DNA of 64,000 nucleotides. Source: Kwoniella bestiolae CBS 10118. Its lineage: Eukaryota > Basidiomycota > Tremellomycetes > Tremellales > Cryptococcaceae. Where the stretch lies: contig NC_089241.1 in the NCBI RefSeq assembly GCF_000512585.2, forward strand, positions 5,536,001 to 5,600,000. The letters are read 5' to 3'. This document shows, piece by piece, positions 37,901 through 49,841 of this stretch; the stretch's first letter is position 1; each line of letters begins with the position of its first letter. The notes beneath the pieces are model-generated. The model was given only the letters and a program-made list of their open reading frames with translations. It had not been told where the DNA came from and ran no database searches. The translations under genes were made by a program, and so were the position numbers.

Positions 37901-40057
37901 ATGTCGAGCGAAAAAGAACATCGCTTATCAAGCATCTTCACCTCCCACCAATCCAGGTGAGCATGGATTGAGCTGAAGCTCACACAATGATCTTATACTG
38001 ACGTGCTATTTCCAACAACAGGACAATAGGTATATTCATAACCTTCCTCACGACCCTCCTAACACTCAGTGTGTTCTTCTACCTATCCGTCATCCCTTCT
38101 GACTCGCTAGAGTACGAATATGAATACGAATCGGACGGGGATGGAGGGTTCGCGACGAACAGATATCATCATGATTTCGGAGGCGGGTTCATGAAGCCTC
38201 ATTTGGAGGAATGGAAGATCTGGATAGGGTTGAGTGATGGGCGTGATAGGAGGGGGGAGGCGAAGAAGATTAGGCTGTTGAGCGAGGTTTTCCAGGAGAG
38301 GTTTCCTAAAATGTATGTATAAGTCCTTCTCTTCTCTGATCCACTATACACCGTCAAAGACGACCAACTTGTATATGGTCCATTTGTGGGGTGGGCAAAT
38401 TGAGTTGAGTTGATGGAAGCTGATGCATCCGGATGTGCTGCGGTTGAATAGCGAGAAACGATTCGCACGAACCCTCAATGCCCCTGCTTTGGAACGACTG
38501 GCCCACTGTATAGAGACCAACACGTGTGGTAGGGATGAAGAGAAGGTGGTCCTTCTCGCTTCATTCCATTTCAACAACGCTATGACTGGCGGTACGAGTG
38601 GAGAAGATATCTGGTAAGTGGCCGATGCAGACTCTATCATCTCGATTCGAAAACCGATTACTCATCTAATCATATCGATCACAGGGCCAAATCAACTCTC
38701 GAAGCTTTCACCTCCCTAAACTACACCCTCCTATACACCTTCGAATCTATGGACACCCTAACTCTATATCAAGGACTAGGTGATAAAGTCCAGACGATCC
38801 TGTGGGAGGGCAATCAGTTAGATGCATGTTCGAAAAGGAATGAAAGCAATTGGGAGACATTCGAGAACGACCATACCTCTGGAGCATTCCAGAATCAGAC
38901 AGAAGTAAAGAAATTCGGATGTATCAAGAAAGAGGGATATGAGGAGGGGATCCCATTGGAGAAAAGCTTTACGTTCCATTTTTGGCAGGGTCCCTCCAAC
39001 CCCCTCGGTAGGCAGTTCACGCTCAGTCCTGAGAATTACGCGTTGAGCAATAAGGGAGGAGAGGGGAATCATTATCTTGGTGAGTGATTTGGCCTTCACC
39101 CAACAGGAACGAGATGTGATCTGGAAATACTAACCATGGTCGATAGGCTACTCGATCGAATCCCGTTGCAGAGCTGTGCCCCTCCCATCCTCTCGACACC
39201 ATCGCGGAATGGCTCTGGGGAAATACGCCAAATACTTCAATACCTCGTCCTCGGAGTGGGTATGGGGCAAAGACGATATCCTTGGTAAAGCTATTTCTTC
39301 CATCCCTCCTTCTGAGGAAGGCGAGCATGAGAAATTCGAGATGATAGCTACGGGAGGACACGATGATGACAAGACTGGCAAGCATGAGGATATGTACAAG
39401 GGTATCACGAACTTGGGTAAATTGCCTCAGGACGAATGGTACCAAACTTTGGCAAGTAGTAAATTCCTGTTGGGAGTGGGGAAACCTAATATGTCGCCTT
39501 CGCGTGAGTCTGGTCAACGTCAACTGAACACAGTGGAATTTGGTATTGATGGGCGGAATCTTGACTTAGCATACGACGCGTTATGTTTCGGCGTCCCATT
39601 CATCAACCCCATCATGTCATGGAACCACTCTGATCCCGAGGACTGGACGAAATGGCATACCCAGCACGACGCTTTGAGACCCTACGGCGCACCTTACGTC
39701 TACCACGTTCAGAAGGAGAATGGGGAACAGCTCGAACAGGCTATGAGGGATGCTCTAGCAACTCCAATTAAGAGTTATATACGTGAGTTTGGTTATTTCG
39801 CAGTACATCAAACAACAAAGCATGCATGTTGACCTCTGGTTATAACGATGTAGCTCCTCCGATGACGAAAGAATCCGTCAAACAGCGTCATCGTACTTTG
39901 GTGGAAACGGACTGGAAGCCTTTTGCTATGACTGCTATCAAGGAGCTATATACCGATAAAGATAAAGAGGTGAGTAGTTGCCTTCAGTTGAAAGAGAGTA
40001 TTTAACGAGTATCGCTGATTCGTGATTGTTCTACAGTTCCCATATCTCGTACTGTAG
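37901..40057 (+). CDS. GT18-like glycosyltransferase, type II membrane protein
   Basis: Short cytosolic N-terminus (MSSEKEHRLSSIFTSHQSR) followed by one membrane span (IGIFITFLTTLLTLSVFFYL, about 38030-38090), the layout of a Golgi type II enzyme. The luminal domain includes CIETNTCGRDEEKVVLLASF, NYTLLYTFESMDTLTLY and several N-glycosylation sequons. The C-terminal part (39430-39640) reads DEWYQTLASSKFLLGVGKPNMSPSPYDALCFGVPFINPI, which matches the nucleotide-sugar end of family GT18 (MGAT5-type beta-1,6-GlcNAc transferase: short-helix, GxGxPxxxP, EAxxxGxxFxNP). An intron at about 39506-39570 splits this motif and removes a run of non-conserved residues. Donor, acceptor and product cannot be read from sequence. 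Stop TAG at 40055. Confidence 0.75.
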
Positions 40058-40623
40058 AGTGCTGCTTCTGTTGATTCGTTCTTGCTTGTACCACCATTTC
40101 AAACTTTTGTAGCATAGTTTTTACGAATTCCTTCCATTTCCTTCTCTTTTTGGGTTCATGGTTGTCCGGGTTTTGATGTTCTCTTCCTTGGACTCGGATT
40201 TCTCGTTATACAACTCGTAGATATCGACGAGGTGTATGCATCCGGGATGCATCAAAAGGTCAACAATGGCTTAGGGGACGAAGTGAGTCAGTAGACGCCG
40301 CGTCGTGTAGCTTGCACCAGTGCGATGTCAGCGCAATCGCATAAATCTGTCAGTGCAGCAATAAACCGCCCATGGACATATTATAACTGCATAAATCGCT
40401 TGATTCACTTATACACAGCCTCTCCCATTACATGCTGTTCTACTTCCTCCTTCGAATTCCTCGATCAATGGTAATGTACTTCACATGATAACTCATATAA
40501 CTTGTGATCCTAATTACCGAAACACCGTCATCAGCTATCTATCTTCTCTGTATGACAAACAAAACACGGTGGCGACTTACGTTCTCCCTCATTCAGCTAG
40601 GTCAATCCCCTTCTCGAACGGTC
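40058..40623. other. Intergenic, convergent 3' ends, with a small palindrome
   Basis: 566 bases between the GT18-like and PMP3 stops. It holds an inverted repeat ATGCATCC-G-GGATGCAT at 40236-40252 that could form an 8-bp stem. No gene. Confidence 0.55.
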
Positions 40624-41102
40624 TTAGTACTTCAGGATGATGTACAAAGCGTGGATGACTGGGGAAAAGACCACGTAAGTCAGTTAAAAGTGTACAAAAA
40701 CAAGATGAAGGCGACAAGACGCGAGACTCACTACCAGGAATGTAACCCAAGATTGTCAAAAGGATCTGCAGAGCACAAAAGCGATGACGTTAGCTCATGT
40801 ACAAATGGATGGACAAGCTCTCTTCACCCGTGGGAATTGATGAGGCATAGGGTCGTCGAACACTCACGTTGATCAAGAAATCAGCGTTACATCCTCGCTC
40901 AAGGAAGACACCCAATGGAGGGAGGATGACGGCGAAGATGATCTTGATGATATCAGAAGCGGCTGTGAGAGACCAGAATTAGATTAGCAAGTTGATTGAG
41001 GTGTGAAGTGGGAATGAAGTTCAAGAAACGTTGTTTGAACCGGGCATCCGGGATTAATGTCCCCTGTCGAAAGATTGATGAGTGATACTCACTGAAAGCC
41101 AT
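40624..41102 (-). CDS. PMP3: PMP3/UPF0057 small hydrophobic membrane protein
   Basis: Too finely split to show as an ORF. Four exons: ATGGCTTTCA (41093-41102), the exon encoding TASDIIKIIFAVILPPLGVFLERGCNADFLIN, one for ILLTILGYIPG, and one for IIHALYIILKY followed by TAA at 40624. The product is 57 residues with two membrane spans and the family signature PPLGVFLERGC...D.LINILLTILGYIPGIIHALYII. Pmp3 proteins sit in the plasma membrane, affect membrane potential and salt tolerance, and are usually stress-induced. Exon 1 holds only three codons plus one base. Confidence 0.95.
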
Positions 41103-41655
41103 TGTGATGATTGGTTATGTATGTGTAGGTGTTGTGGTCTACGATGAAAGTGGTAAGTTGTGAATGTCAAGTGATAGAATGGTGAGTAATGAGAGAGAAA
41201 AAGAAAGAAGAAGACTCTGGTTATTTATAATTTGCTTGCTCTGACCCCCACTTACGAGTATTTGATGCTGTGATATCGCTTTCGGTATCCGGTCAGGTAC
41301 GGTACATAAGAAATGGCTGCAAAACTGCACAGCTGCGTCATACGTCATACCCATCAAAACGTAACAAAAAGGAGCAGAGGAATTTGCCACTCAGACCAAA
41401 AGCTACTGTAAGCTGCCAAGATCAACCTGATAAGCTAATAACACGTCATTCTCAACCCTGGGACGCCACGTGGTTTTATGGTGGGGTCTCCGCATAGGAG
41501 ATGGAAAGTAGGTCCATGCATTTTGGGACGTGTTTTCAGAGATGAGAGATGAGGGAGTCAAATGCAACCTGATGAAATGGTTATTCATCATTGAAATCAG
41601 ACTGTAAGATGCTGAAGGATGATCCGAGGTGCGATCATAGAGGACAAGTGACAAG
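41103..41655. other. Divergent promoter between PMP3 and the F-box/WD40 gene
   Basis: 553 bases between divergent starts, with a TATA box for PMP3 and no ORF of note. Confidence 0.6.
41222..41229 (-). promoter_or_regulatory. TATA box of PMP3
   Basis: TATAAATA on the minus strand, about 120 bases upstream of the PMP3 start codon. This fits a strongly expressed, inducible gene. Assigned by motif and distance only. Confidence 0.5.
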
Positions 41656-44600
41656 ATGACCCAGAACAACACCAACTCGCCAGCTACGACCAGAGCAACT
41701 GGCAATACCACTCCCAAGCGACCCGTGGCCACCCCTCGAAAATCATTACCTCTCTCTGGTCCGAGCGTGTCTTCGCCCTCACCAATAACAAATCCAAAAC
41801 CACAACCGAGACGATCTCTTCCCGTAAAGCAGCAGCCCAGTCCGAGATCAACATTGAAGATAGCTGCGAATGGACGAGATACTCCCATGGCAGGGCCATC
41901 TACTCCAAGATCACTCACTCCAAAGGCTACAACTCGACCACAACAAGGAATACCATCTCCAGCTAGAATACCTTCGCCTCTGCGCCAGTCACCCTCCAAG
42001 CCACTTACGCCAAAAGAACCTTCTCTATCTTCGGCATCCTGGGTAGCTGATCAGCCTTTGGGACCAAATGGCTTTCCAGAGATATTCAGCGAGCCTACAA
42101 ATTGGGATGATCCTATTACAGAGGAGTACTGGGAACTGAGGACGGAGACTGTCAATGGAGTGGAGGATGGTGATGTGAGTGTACTGACAGGTCTACTTGT
42201 GCTTTTGTGCTGGGATTTTCCCATTCACGCAGCTAGCATAGACGAGATGAGGGTCATAAATGCTGACACTCGCTCAGTCTCCATACGCAGCACTGGAAAC
42301 CCACTACCTCCGTCAAATAACGCACTACAAGAATCTCCTCGTCAGGTCCCAGTCAGCATCTTCATCTTCTCTCCACGATCTCCATAGTCAACTTCATTAC
42401 CTGCAAAAACGATATAGCGAGTTGGAAGCGGAACATGCTAAATGTGGTCTAGCCGATAACGCCAAGAGGGATGAAGTCGAATTTGAGAAACGGGCTGTGA
42501 ACTGTATCAGGAATGATAGGGCTGGTGCGTTGAGAGGGATGGACAGAGACGAAAGGGTAAAGCTGCTAGGTCTGGTTGCTGAAGGTGAGCGTGTCTGTTA
42601 TCATTATGAATTGTCGATGCTCAGGGTGAGAGTAGCTTGTCACCCTTCCGACATCAATGCGCAGATAGCAATCCTTGAGAAATATAGGAGATCAAGGTTC
42701 GATATTTTATCAAGGACGGAGGAGGCGTTGCAAGTGAGGATATTGGGTCTTTTAGATGTCAAAGATATACTCAAGCTCAGGACTGTAAGTGCGACCAGGC
42801 ATACCAACCCTCAGCTGACCTCTGTTCTGCTTAGATATCTAAAGGGTATAGGCTAATCACACGGAACGACTCGTTATGGAAGATGCTGTGTCGACAGCTT
42901 GAATGGAGAGACTGGGATGGCGAAGCTGGCTTGAGTCATCTTGAGAGTGTACCGCAAGGTGGATGGTATGTCAGCGTTACCCTTCTAAAGCCCAACAATC
43001 GCTGATATGGTAGACTTCAGGGAGGATTTATGCAAGAGTCTCTGGAAAAGGGAAAGGAATTGGAATGCTGGTCTGGTATGTCACCTTGTTTTGCATATGG
43101 CTCTAGCTCACAACCCGTGTTCTGTCGATAGGCCCAGAAGGTGTTCATGCTCAAAGGCCACACCAACTATGTCACCTCGCTGCGGCTCAGAGGGGACGTC
43201 TTGATTAGTGGTTCGTACGACGAAACGTAAGTCGTCCACCACCTTTGCCCTTCTCGGGGTATACTAAATTGATCGGATCGCAGTATACGGATGTGGCATC
43301 TCCCTCCTCTTCTGACCCTCACGCCATCCTCTATCCCTCAGCCACTGGTCATGCCTGCGAAATCCGTATCATGCCTTGACTTTTATCCACCCGAGGAAGT
43401 CTTTGTAGCGGGATATCATGATATAGGACGAATACAGGTGTGGAAGAAGAAAGTTGACGAATGGCAATTGCTGAATACCCTCTCCGGCCACCTGCATGGG
43501 ATAAGGGCAGTTGCGTGAGTGCACACCCGAGACAATCCCACTAGGTCGGCTGATATATTCGCTTGTAGACTCAACGAGGACTACCTGGTATCGGCAGGCG
43601 CCGACAAAGCCCTGGTCATTTGGTCATGGAGAACAGGGGAAAAGATTGTTCGATTCGGTCAACAAACCAATATATGCGTTGGTATACAGCTCATCAATGA
43701 TTATATCGTCTCTGTGACCGTGGATGGAGTGATTAGGACTTTCAGTATCAGGAAAAGAGAGATGTTGGCTCAATTCAAGATTTCTGATCTGGGTAAAAAC
43801 CTTGGGGCAGGAGTAAAGGAGAAAGAATGGAAGTTGAAATTGAAGGATGTCGGCGGTGGACAAGGAGGAGTGGGTATGATAAATTGGTTTGAGGGTCAAG
43901 GGAAATGGATGACGGTGAGTTGTCTTTCTGCCAATACTGATATGTAAACTGACCAGTTTGCAGTGCGCAACGAGGGAGATGATCATACGTCTATCATGGG
44001 ATGAAATTGAAGAGACAGTCCCTCCTACCGGTCCTATCACCGGCGCTTCCACTCCTGCGACACCTTCTCCAGCTAAAGGAAGAATCAGGACCGTCTCTTC
44101 GTCTTCTAGGGCACTGCCAATCACAACTACACCTACCAAACCACCCACACATCTACGACAACGGACAACTTCCGGATCTACTCCCACTTTGGCAACCAAA
44201 AGATCCGCACCAAGCTTGGCTTCAAAGGCAATGTCTCCAAGTCTCTCTTCCCCTGTTTCAAGGACTATATCGCCAGCTACGAAATTGACGAACATATCTT
44301 CCCCTGCAAACCCTATGACTCGCTCTTTATCCGGTACAGCCACTCCGTCGCCATTGCGAAGTAAAGGAATCGCCGAAGTTGGTAGATCCTCAAGTCCAGT
44401 CACCCAATCTTCGTCCCCTCGCAAGTCGGTGCTTTCGTCTCGCAGAATTTCCTTGACAGCGAGTACACCTGTACCTGAAGAAAATAGGTCGAAGCCCACC
44501 AAGGTTGAGGGGAAGAAGCGGATCATTCCCCTGCTTACCAAGCCTCCCAAGATATTGGAGCTCGTCCATGCGCCTGATGTGGAGAAGGGCGCGATAGATG

Positions 44601-45037
44601 CCAGACGGACTAGAGTGGTCACTTCGACTAGGTTCGCAGCTAGGTCTGGGGCTGATAGGCATGTAAGCTACTCATTTTCCCTTGTATCCCCTAAAGGATA
44701 TAGCTAATGAGGTATGTAGCTGTATGTTGGTGTACCTCGTCAGAGTGACTCCGATCAGGGAGAGGGAACAGATATGATACCTGTCTCTGGAGCTTGGCGG
44801 GACAAGTCGGAGATGCTGGATCTACAGACACCTGGTAAGAATCCTATGAGCTTGGTACTGGACAGGGAGAAGTTTGTTGTGAGTAGTCTTATCCAAAAAC
44901 ATTTCGACTGTCTGTCTCACAAGATGACATGGCTGATCTTGTGGTCGTGTTAGTATGGCTGTACGGACGGAAGTATTGTGGTGGTTGGATTTCTAGGTCA
45001 CGAGTATACGACGGAAACGAATCATAATGTGGATTAA
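41656..45037 (+). CDS. F-box and WD40-repeat protein
   Basis: Likely substrate receptor of an SCF ubiquitin ligase. The N-terminus is Ser/Pro/Thr-rich and disordered (41656-42150), then helical (YAALETHYLRQITHYKNLL, then LHYLQKRYSELEAEH). The F-box is ILGLLDVKDILKLRTISKGYRLITRNDSLWKMLCRQLEW (42750-42910, across an intron). WD repeats follow: GHTNYVTSLRLRGDVLISGSYDETIRMW, VSCLDFYPPEEVFVAGYHDIGRIQVW, GHLHGIRAVALNEDYLVSAGADKALVIW (43480-43625), NICVGIQLINDYIVSVTVDGVIRTF, and GKWMTCATREMIIRLSW. A 700-base Ser/Pro/Thr-rich insert (44010-44560) separates them from a last blade, KFVYGCTDGSIVVVGF. The substrate is unknown; the layout resembles Pof1/Met30/Cdc4 types, but no orthology is claimed. Start ATG 41656; stop TAA 45035. 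Confidence 0.85.
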
Positions 45038-45385
45038 CCTGAATTTCTCTCGGGACACGGAGGGACCTGTTATATCGTGTTGAAGTGATTGAGGATAATG
45101 ATGATAACGATAATTATGAATGTAGTACGATAATTATGAATGTAGTACGATGTCACGTCTTTATAATGAGCTTATGAATATGTTTTTAATTTTTCGATAC
45201 AATAAGTTGACGCTTCGCACAGATCCATTGACCTTTGTATGCTCGATTCCTGAACTGATGGATGTCTACTGTATCCCATACTACCCTGGCAAAATACATA
45301 CTACATCTTAGGTTGTTTCCAACATGATCAGGACCCTACTGACACCAGGCCTGTTTGGTACCTGAACTGCAAATATAACAGTAGA
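45038..45385. other. Intergenic, convergent 3' ends
   Basis: 348 bases between the F-box/WD40 and ferric reductase stops, containing a 20-bp tandem repeat and AT-rich sequence. Confidence 0.6.
45107..45150. repeat. 20-bp tandem repeat, 2.2 copies
   Basis: Unit acgataattatgaatgtagt at 45107-45126 and 45127-45146, then acga. It lies in the presumed 3' UTR of the F-box/WD40 gene. Confidence 0.85.
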
Positions 45386-48286
45386 TTACCAACAGAAAGA
45401 TTCCTCAAAGTACTCAATCCTATTACCTCCGACTTGACCTTCCCCATTCCCGTACATCTCACATACGCTCGAGCGAGTATCGTCCATCAGGATCGCAGGA
45501 CCACAGGCAGATACGGCCAATCTCTCGCTTCCTATCAAGTCGTTCACGGAATTTTGGATGATCTCTCGGATGGAAGGTCTGCCTTGATGGATGGTGAGTG
45601 TCCCTGCCTTGTCGTTCAGGGCGGATGACTTGAGTTCGGGTGTGGTTCTGGGATTTGAGGAGTGTGCAGAGCTCGTATCTTGAGGAAGGTTGTCGGGTTT
45701 CTCCGTCAGTGGGGTTGGCAGATCTACCTGAGGGCTGGAAGTAGCAGCGGGGTCGATGTATTCCAGCGAAGCAACCGACTGCCCCTCCTCCTTGGTCTGT
45801 TGTTTTGTAAGGTACAGATCAATCTTGATAGGTATAGAACCGCAATGACCCATCTCGAGGTACTCCCTCATTTCATTATCCAGTACGTCCCTCGCATAGT
45901 CCCTGCTCTTGATTATCCAGACCACCCTGATGCTCTTGACGGTAGGTTCGGGCAATTCGATGGAGAGATGTCGTAGCTTGTATAAATACGGTAAGATCGA
46001 TGTGATCCCTGATCCACCAACAACGAACAACACTCTGTCAAATCGTTCAATCAAGTTGGTGTGCCCGTATGGTCCCTCCAATAGTAATCTCAGGTCGATC
46101 TTCCTATCTTGGTTTTGGAGGATCTTGCCCTGCCACCTCCTCGTAGCTCCCTTCAGCGGGGCCACCAGAAAATTCAAAGTGGTATCATTTTGATTGACTC
46201 CCCAAGAGGCTAGAGTGAATGGATGATTTTCCCATGGTTTGAGCGAGTAGGGCGTGTAGATGAAGTAATATTGACCTGGTTGAGGGACGATGCGAGTAGA
46301 GGTGGTAATGGATAATCTGATTAACCCGTTCTCCTTAGTGGAGGAGGGAGAAGGGGACCAAGGGATGGTGGCGATGGTGTTGTGCCCGGATTTGCCGAGG
46401 GCTTTGTACGTTAGAACTATCACTCGGATCACACGGATGAACCTGTCCATGGCCTATGAAATGCAGTCATGATGTACGGTAAGCCCATGATGAGTGGCGT
46501 TCTAGCATGATGCGCAACTTACCCAGACAGCCACACTGGCCCATATCCAGGGATCATACGCCCCATCCCATATTTCGACGTGGTACCAGCATGTCACGAG
46601 CGTCACCAACGCCAGGCCAATGTGAATCATCAGGAAGAGCTCGTAGAACTTCTCACGGAAGGGTCGGACAGAGAATGGGATGAGCAAAGACATGACTATC
46701 GTTGCCTATCGACGATACCATATTTAGATCTCAGCGTTGTGGTTCTGTCCAAGTCAGTCTCGTTATTGTAAAAACACGGCTTACGATAACGCCTGTCCAC
46801 CAGTATCGTTCTTTCATCTCTTCAGCTATGTACCCTCTTTCAAGCCATGTGTACCCACTGCGACGCGCCGACGAGTCAGTACCACTAGACGATGATATGT
46901 CGAGAGGAGAGGATGACTCACGCAGAATGCACGATAGCTTGAAGGACGGCGATTCTGGCTACCCATCGATGAAAGAGGTTGAGTGTACCTTAAATGACAA
47001 GACTTGTCAGTTCGCATTATCCTTATTTGGGGTCGAGTGATAGCTTACTGTAAGACCACCCAGTCATCCAAAGAATGACGTCGTTCCTCCCTGCCAAACA
47101 CCAAAGGAGAGGTAGGTTGTAGAAACACATGATACCCGTTCGATCGCTTAGGTACCTTATGATTTGGGTATCTCGTTGGCCGTACCAGCTACCAAGCAAT
47201 TCGCGATAAATCAACGACCAGCCACTAAATTATGCGATAAGACAGATCACACTCACTAGACATTCTCATAGAATATATCATATCCCACCACCGTGAAAAC
47301 AATGTTCAAAGCCACATAAGCGAATATCTAAGATAAGATCCATCGTCATCAAGATCATTCGTCAGCTACGAGGCCAACGCGAGATGTATCACTCACAAAT
47401 AGCCCTTGTAACCTGGTAGGCAAGCTCAAGAACCCCCAAGCAGAAGCTTGAGAATGTTTGTACCCGAACAAAGCCGGAAGCTCAATATGTTTCCTATATA
47501 GTGTGTACCATCTTCCTCTCAAGCTGCTTGAATGGGCAACCGCTGACGTCTCTTGAGGTGACGAGGGACCATATGATTGTACGAATATTGCGAAGATCCG
47601 ATTCATCGTGCCGACCAGGATGGCTAGCCCAACGAGGATATATAATCCCCAGCCAAAGCCGTGGTGCTATATGTAGATACTGGATCAGCGACTCTCCTCC
47701 GCAATTCCACGGAAGTCGTACACTCACGTAGTTCTCCTCGGTCGTCCAGGCATCCTAGATACATACGTTGATCAGGTAAAACAGGCCTTACACCTTGATG
47801 GGGACAAGCAAAACTCACGTCGGTTCTCTGACCCGCTCTCCAGGCTTCCTCACTCAGCACAATCGTATTATCAAACACCGTACCCATAATCGCCGGATCA
47901 ATCGTGTTGATATCTTCCATTACCTTCGTCTGGTCCACTTCCGCTAACAATTCCTGCCACGAAGGCAAAATTGTATCACCATATTCCTCGCAATACCCAC
48001 TCATCTGCTTCCACCCCGCATCTTGCTCTTTCTGGGTCTTGCACCATTTCATCGTCGACATCGCCAGACTGGTCGTATGATATACTGAGCCGCAGAGACC
48101 TCCATAGTATGTAGCATTGGGATCGATATCGCCAAAAGTCACTTGGGTCAGAGCATCGTTTATACCCTCTACGCAGTTGTGGGCGGGGTTTTTCAGGGAG
48201 ATTTGAATACCTTCTGCTTTGATGGTTCTCAACAGAGCTGAAGAGATGATGAGAAGTGACGTTATTGATGGGGCGAGGGGAATCAT
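45386..48286 (-). CDS. Ferric reductase transmembrane protein (FRE family)
   Basis: Plasma-membrane reductase of Fe(III)/Cu(II), feeding high-affinity iron uptake. A signal-like N-terminus (MIPLAPSITSLLIISSALL) precedes a Cys-rich extracellular domain (47820-48230). The membrane spans include WGLYILVGLAILVGTMNRIF, FAYVALNIVFTVVGYDIFY and LPLLWCLAGRNDVI. Haem ligands appear as two H-X13-H pairs: HRWVARIAVLQAIVH (about 46920-46980) and HIGLALVTLVTCWYH (about 46580-46630). The FAD motif is HPFTLASWG (about 46200-46225), the NADPH-binding loop is VVGGSGITSILPYL (about 45980-46020), and the C-terminus YFEESFCW is typical. About eleven short introns; the last exon (45386-46450) carries the whole dehydrogenase part. 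Start at 48284-48286 was chosen to give the signal peptide; an upstream frame extends to 48352 without clear coding character. Confidence 0.93.
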
Positions 48287-49841
48287 GGTGGGAATGATTG
48301 GTGTTTTACCCAGCTTGAATGGGATCTTGTGAGCTGTCGAGTTGCAAGTCACTGGCTGAAGAGACCCAGACCAATGCCTGATTCATATATCCCTCTCTGT
48401 TGGTTTTTCCTATCGGGACGACGAAGTTTTACCATCTGAAGACTCATTCGAAGATTTTCATTGGTCGTTGGTCAGTCCGAAAACCTTCGGTTCACCTCTT
48501 CCTGCCCGTTACAGCTCTCCCGCTGTGTCAAGTCATCAAATCCATTCGATTGGGCCTTGCTTCCTTTTCTCCACGAGATTGTCCAGAAGATAGTTTGCTT
48601 CCGTCGAGGGTAAGGAGATTAGGATCTTCTACCTCATCAGCTGAACACGATAATTCACATCGTTCCTTGGGTGAATGGTTAGTATCGGGACTAACGTCGG
48701 TGCCGAACAATCACTGAATACTGATCACCGCCGACAAGAGCCGTATCTTCAGCTGCTGCTGGCCTTTTTCAGACTTGAGCCGGATCTCGTTTCTGTATCA
48801 TTAGGCTAAGTCGACCTTGTGTTTGTCCTGTTCGAGTAGATCTAGCGTAGGGTCCAGGAACATCGGCCGATAAGATAATTAACTGATGAGAGATCTCAAG
48901 TGTGATCAGCGAAAAGGAATCTATTTTTGGAAGAAAGGAGAGCGATGCCAAGCCTGGAGATCCTCACAGAAGGCAAACGGAATTCACATACTTTGTTACT
49001 TAAAGGCTCGACCGAAATCTATCCGATCTTCTTAGCTTATCAGATAAAGAGCGATTCGAATTCGTCTTGCGGTTGCTGGGGGTATGTTGAAGTCTCTTTC
49101 CGTCCCGCGTTCTTTGGAAGTGGACATCAGCCAAGGAACACGTCAAGTCCCTATCAATCCATGAGAATTGAGATCTGATATTTAGCGATCTACACTTGAG
49201 TTCAGGGATACCGGGCGACTCGTACATTGCTGGTCAGACGAGTCAGTCATTACCCAGTCTTTGTTCGCAGCTGGGAATACGCTGTCCATGGATCGCAGAG
49301 TAGTGCATGAGCTGATATTGAGTCACTTGAGCACAATGTTCCTGACCACGGCCGAAAGCGACGAGAACGAAGATCGTCGACGATATGCTCGTTGACGAGG
49401 ACCACAACCGGGTGTGAATACTCCCGTGTGGGCTTGCGTGTATACTACTACCCTAGATCTGGGTTAGCTTAGCTCGCTAAGTTCATGGAGGCGTGTAAGT
49501 TTGGTTGAGCATCTTTCGGGTAAAGCAGGAATGTTCAGAATCGAATGTATTAACTTATCAGATTAGAGGAAAGGAGACGGCCGAAATCAAAAGCGCGATG
49601 GTGGGGAATGTGACGTGGACTTGTTTTTGATCAACAATTCAGTGAGACGCGTCGATCACGTGCACAAGGGAACATGAGTACCATCAGTATCAGTATCAGT
49701 TGATGACGTCTGAGACGGTGTGATCCTAAGATGCTATGCAATAACATCAATCATCTATGGCATCACTCTGCAAAGCGGCACCAACAAGTATAATGAGCAT
49801 ATAGCTCGAGAAACACAGAGAGAAAGGTACTGTATGATACG
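48287..49841. other. Intergenic, divergent promoters of the ferric reductase and a membrane protein gene
   Basis: 1.56 kb between divergent starts. It holds GATA-type sites (GATAAGATAA at 48870-48879, TTATCAGATAA at 49037-49047) and a short ATCAGT triple repeat near 49682-49700. No gene recognised. Confidence 0.55.
49037..49047. promoter_or_regulatory. Candidate iron-GATA-factor site upstream of the ferric reductase
   Basis: TTATCAGATAA contains ATCAGATAA, which fits the ATCWGATAA consensus of fungal iron-responsive GATA factors (Urbs1/SreA/Sfu1/Cir1 class). It lies about 750 bases before the reductase ATG. The same nonamer also occurs before GDH1, and about one match per window is expected by chance, so this is weak alone. 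Confidence 0.4.

Noticed and set aside
43624..44622. 332-codon open frame on the minus strand
   Set aside because: Antisense of the Ser/Pro/Thr-rich insert and WD repeats of the F-box gene. The sense strand gives recognisable WD40 sequence with proper splice sites; the antisense gives low-complexity Val/Gly.
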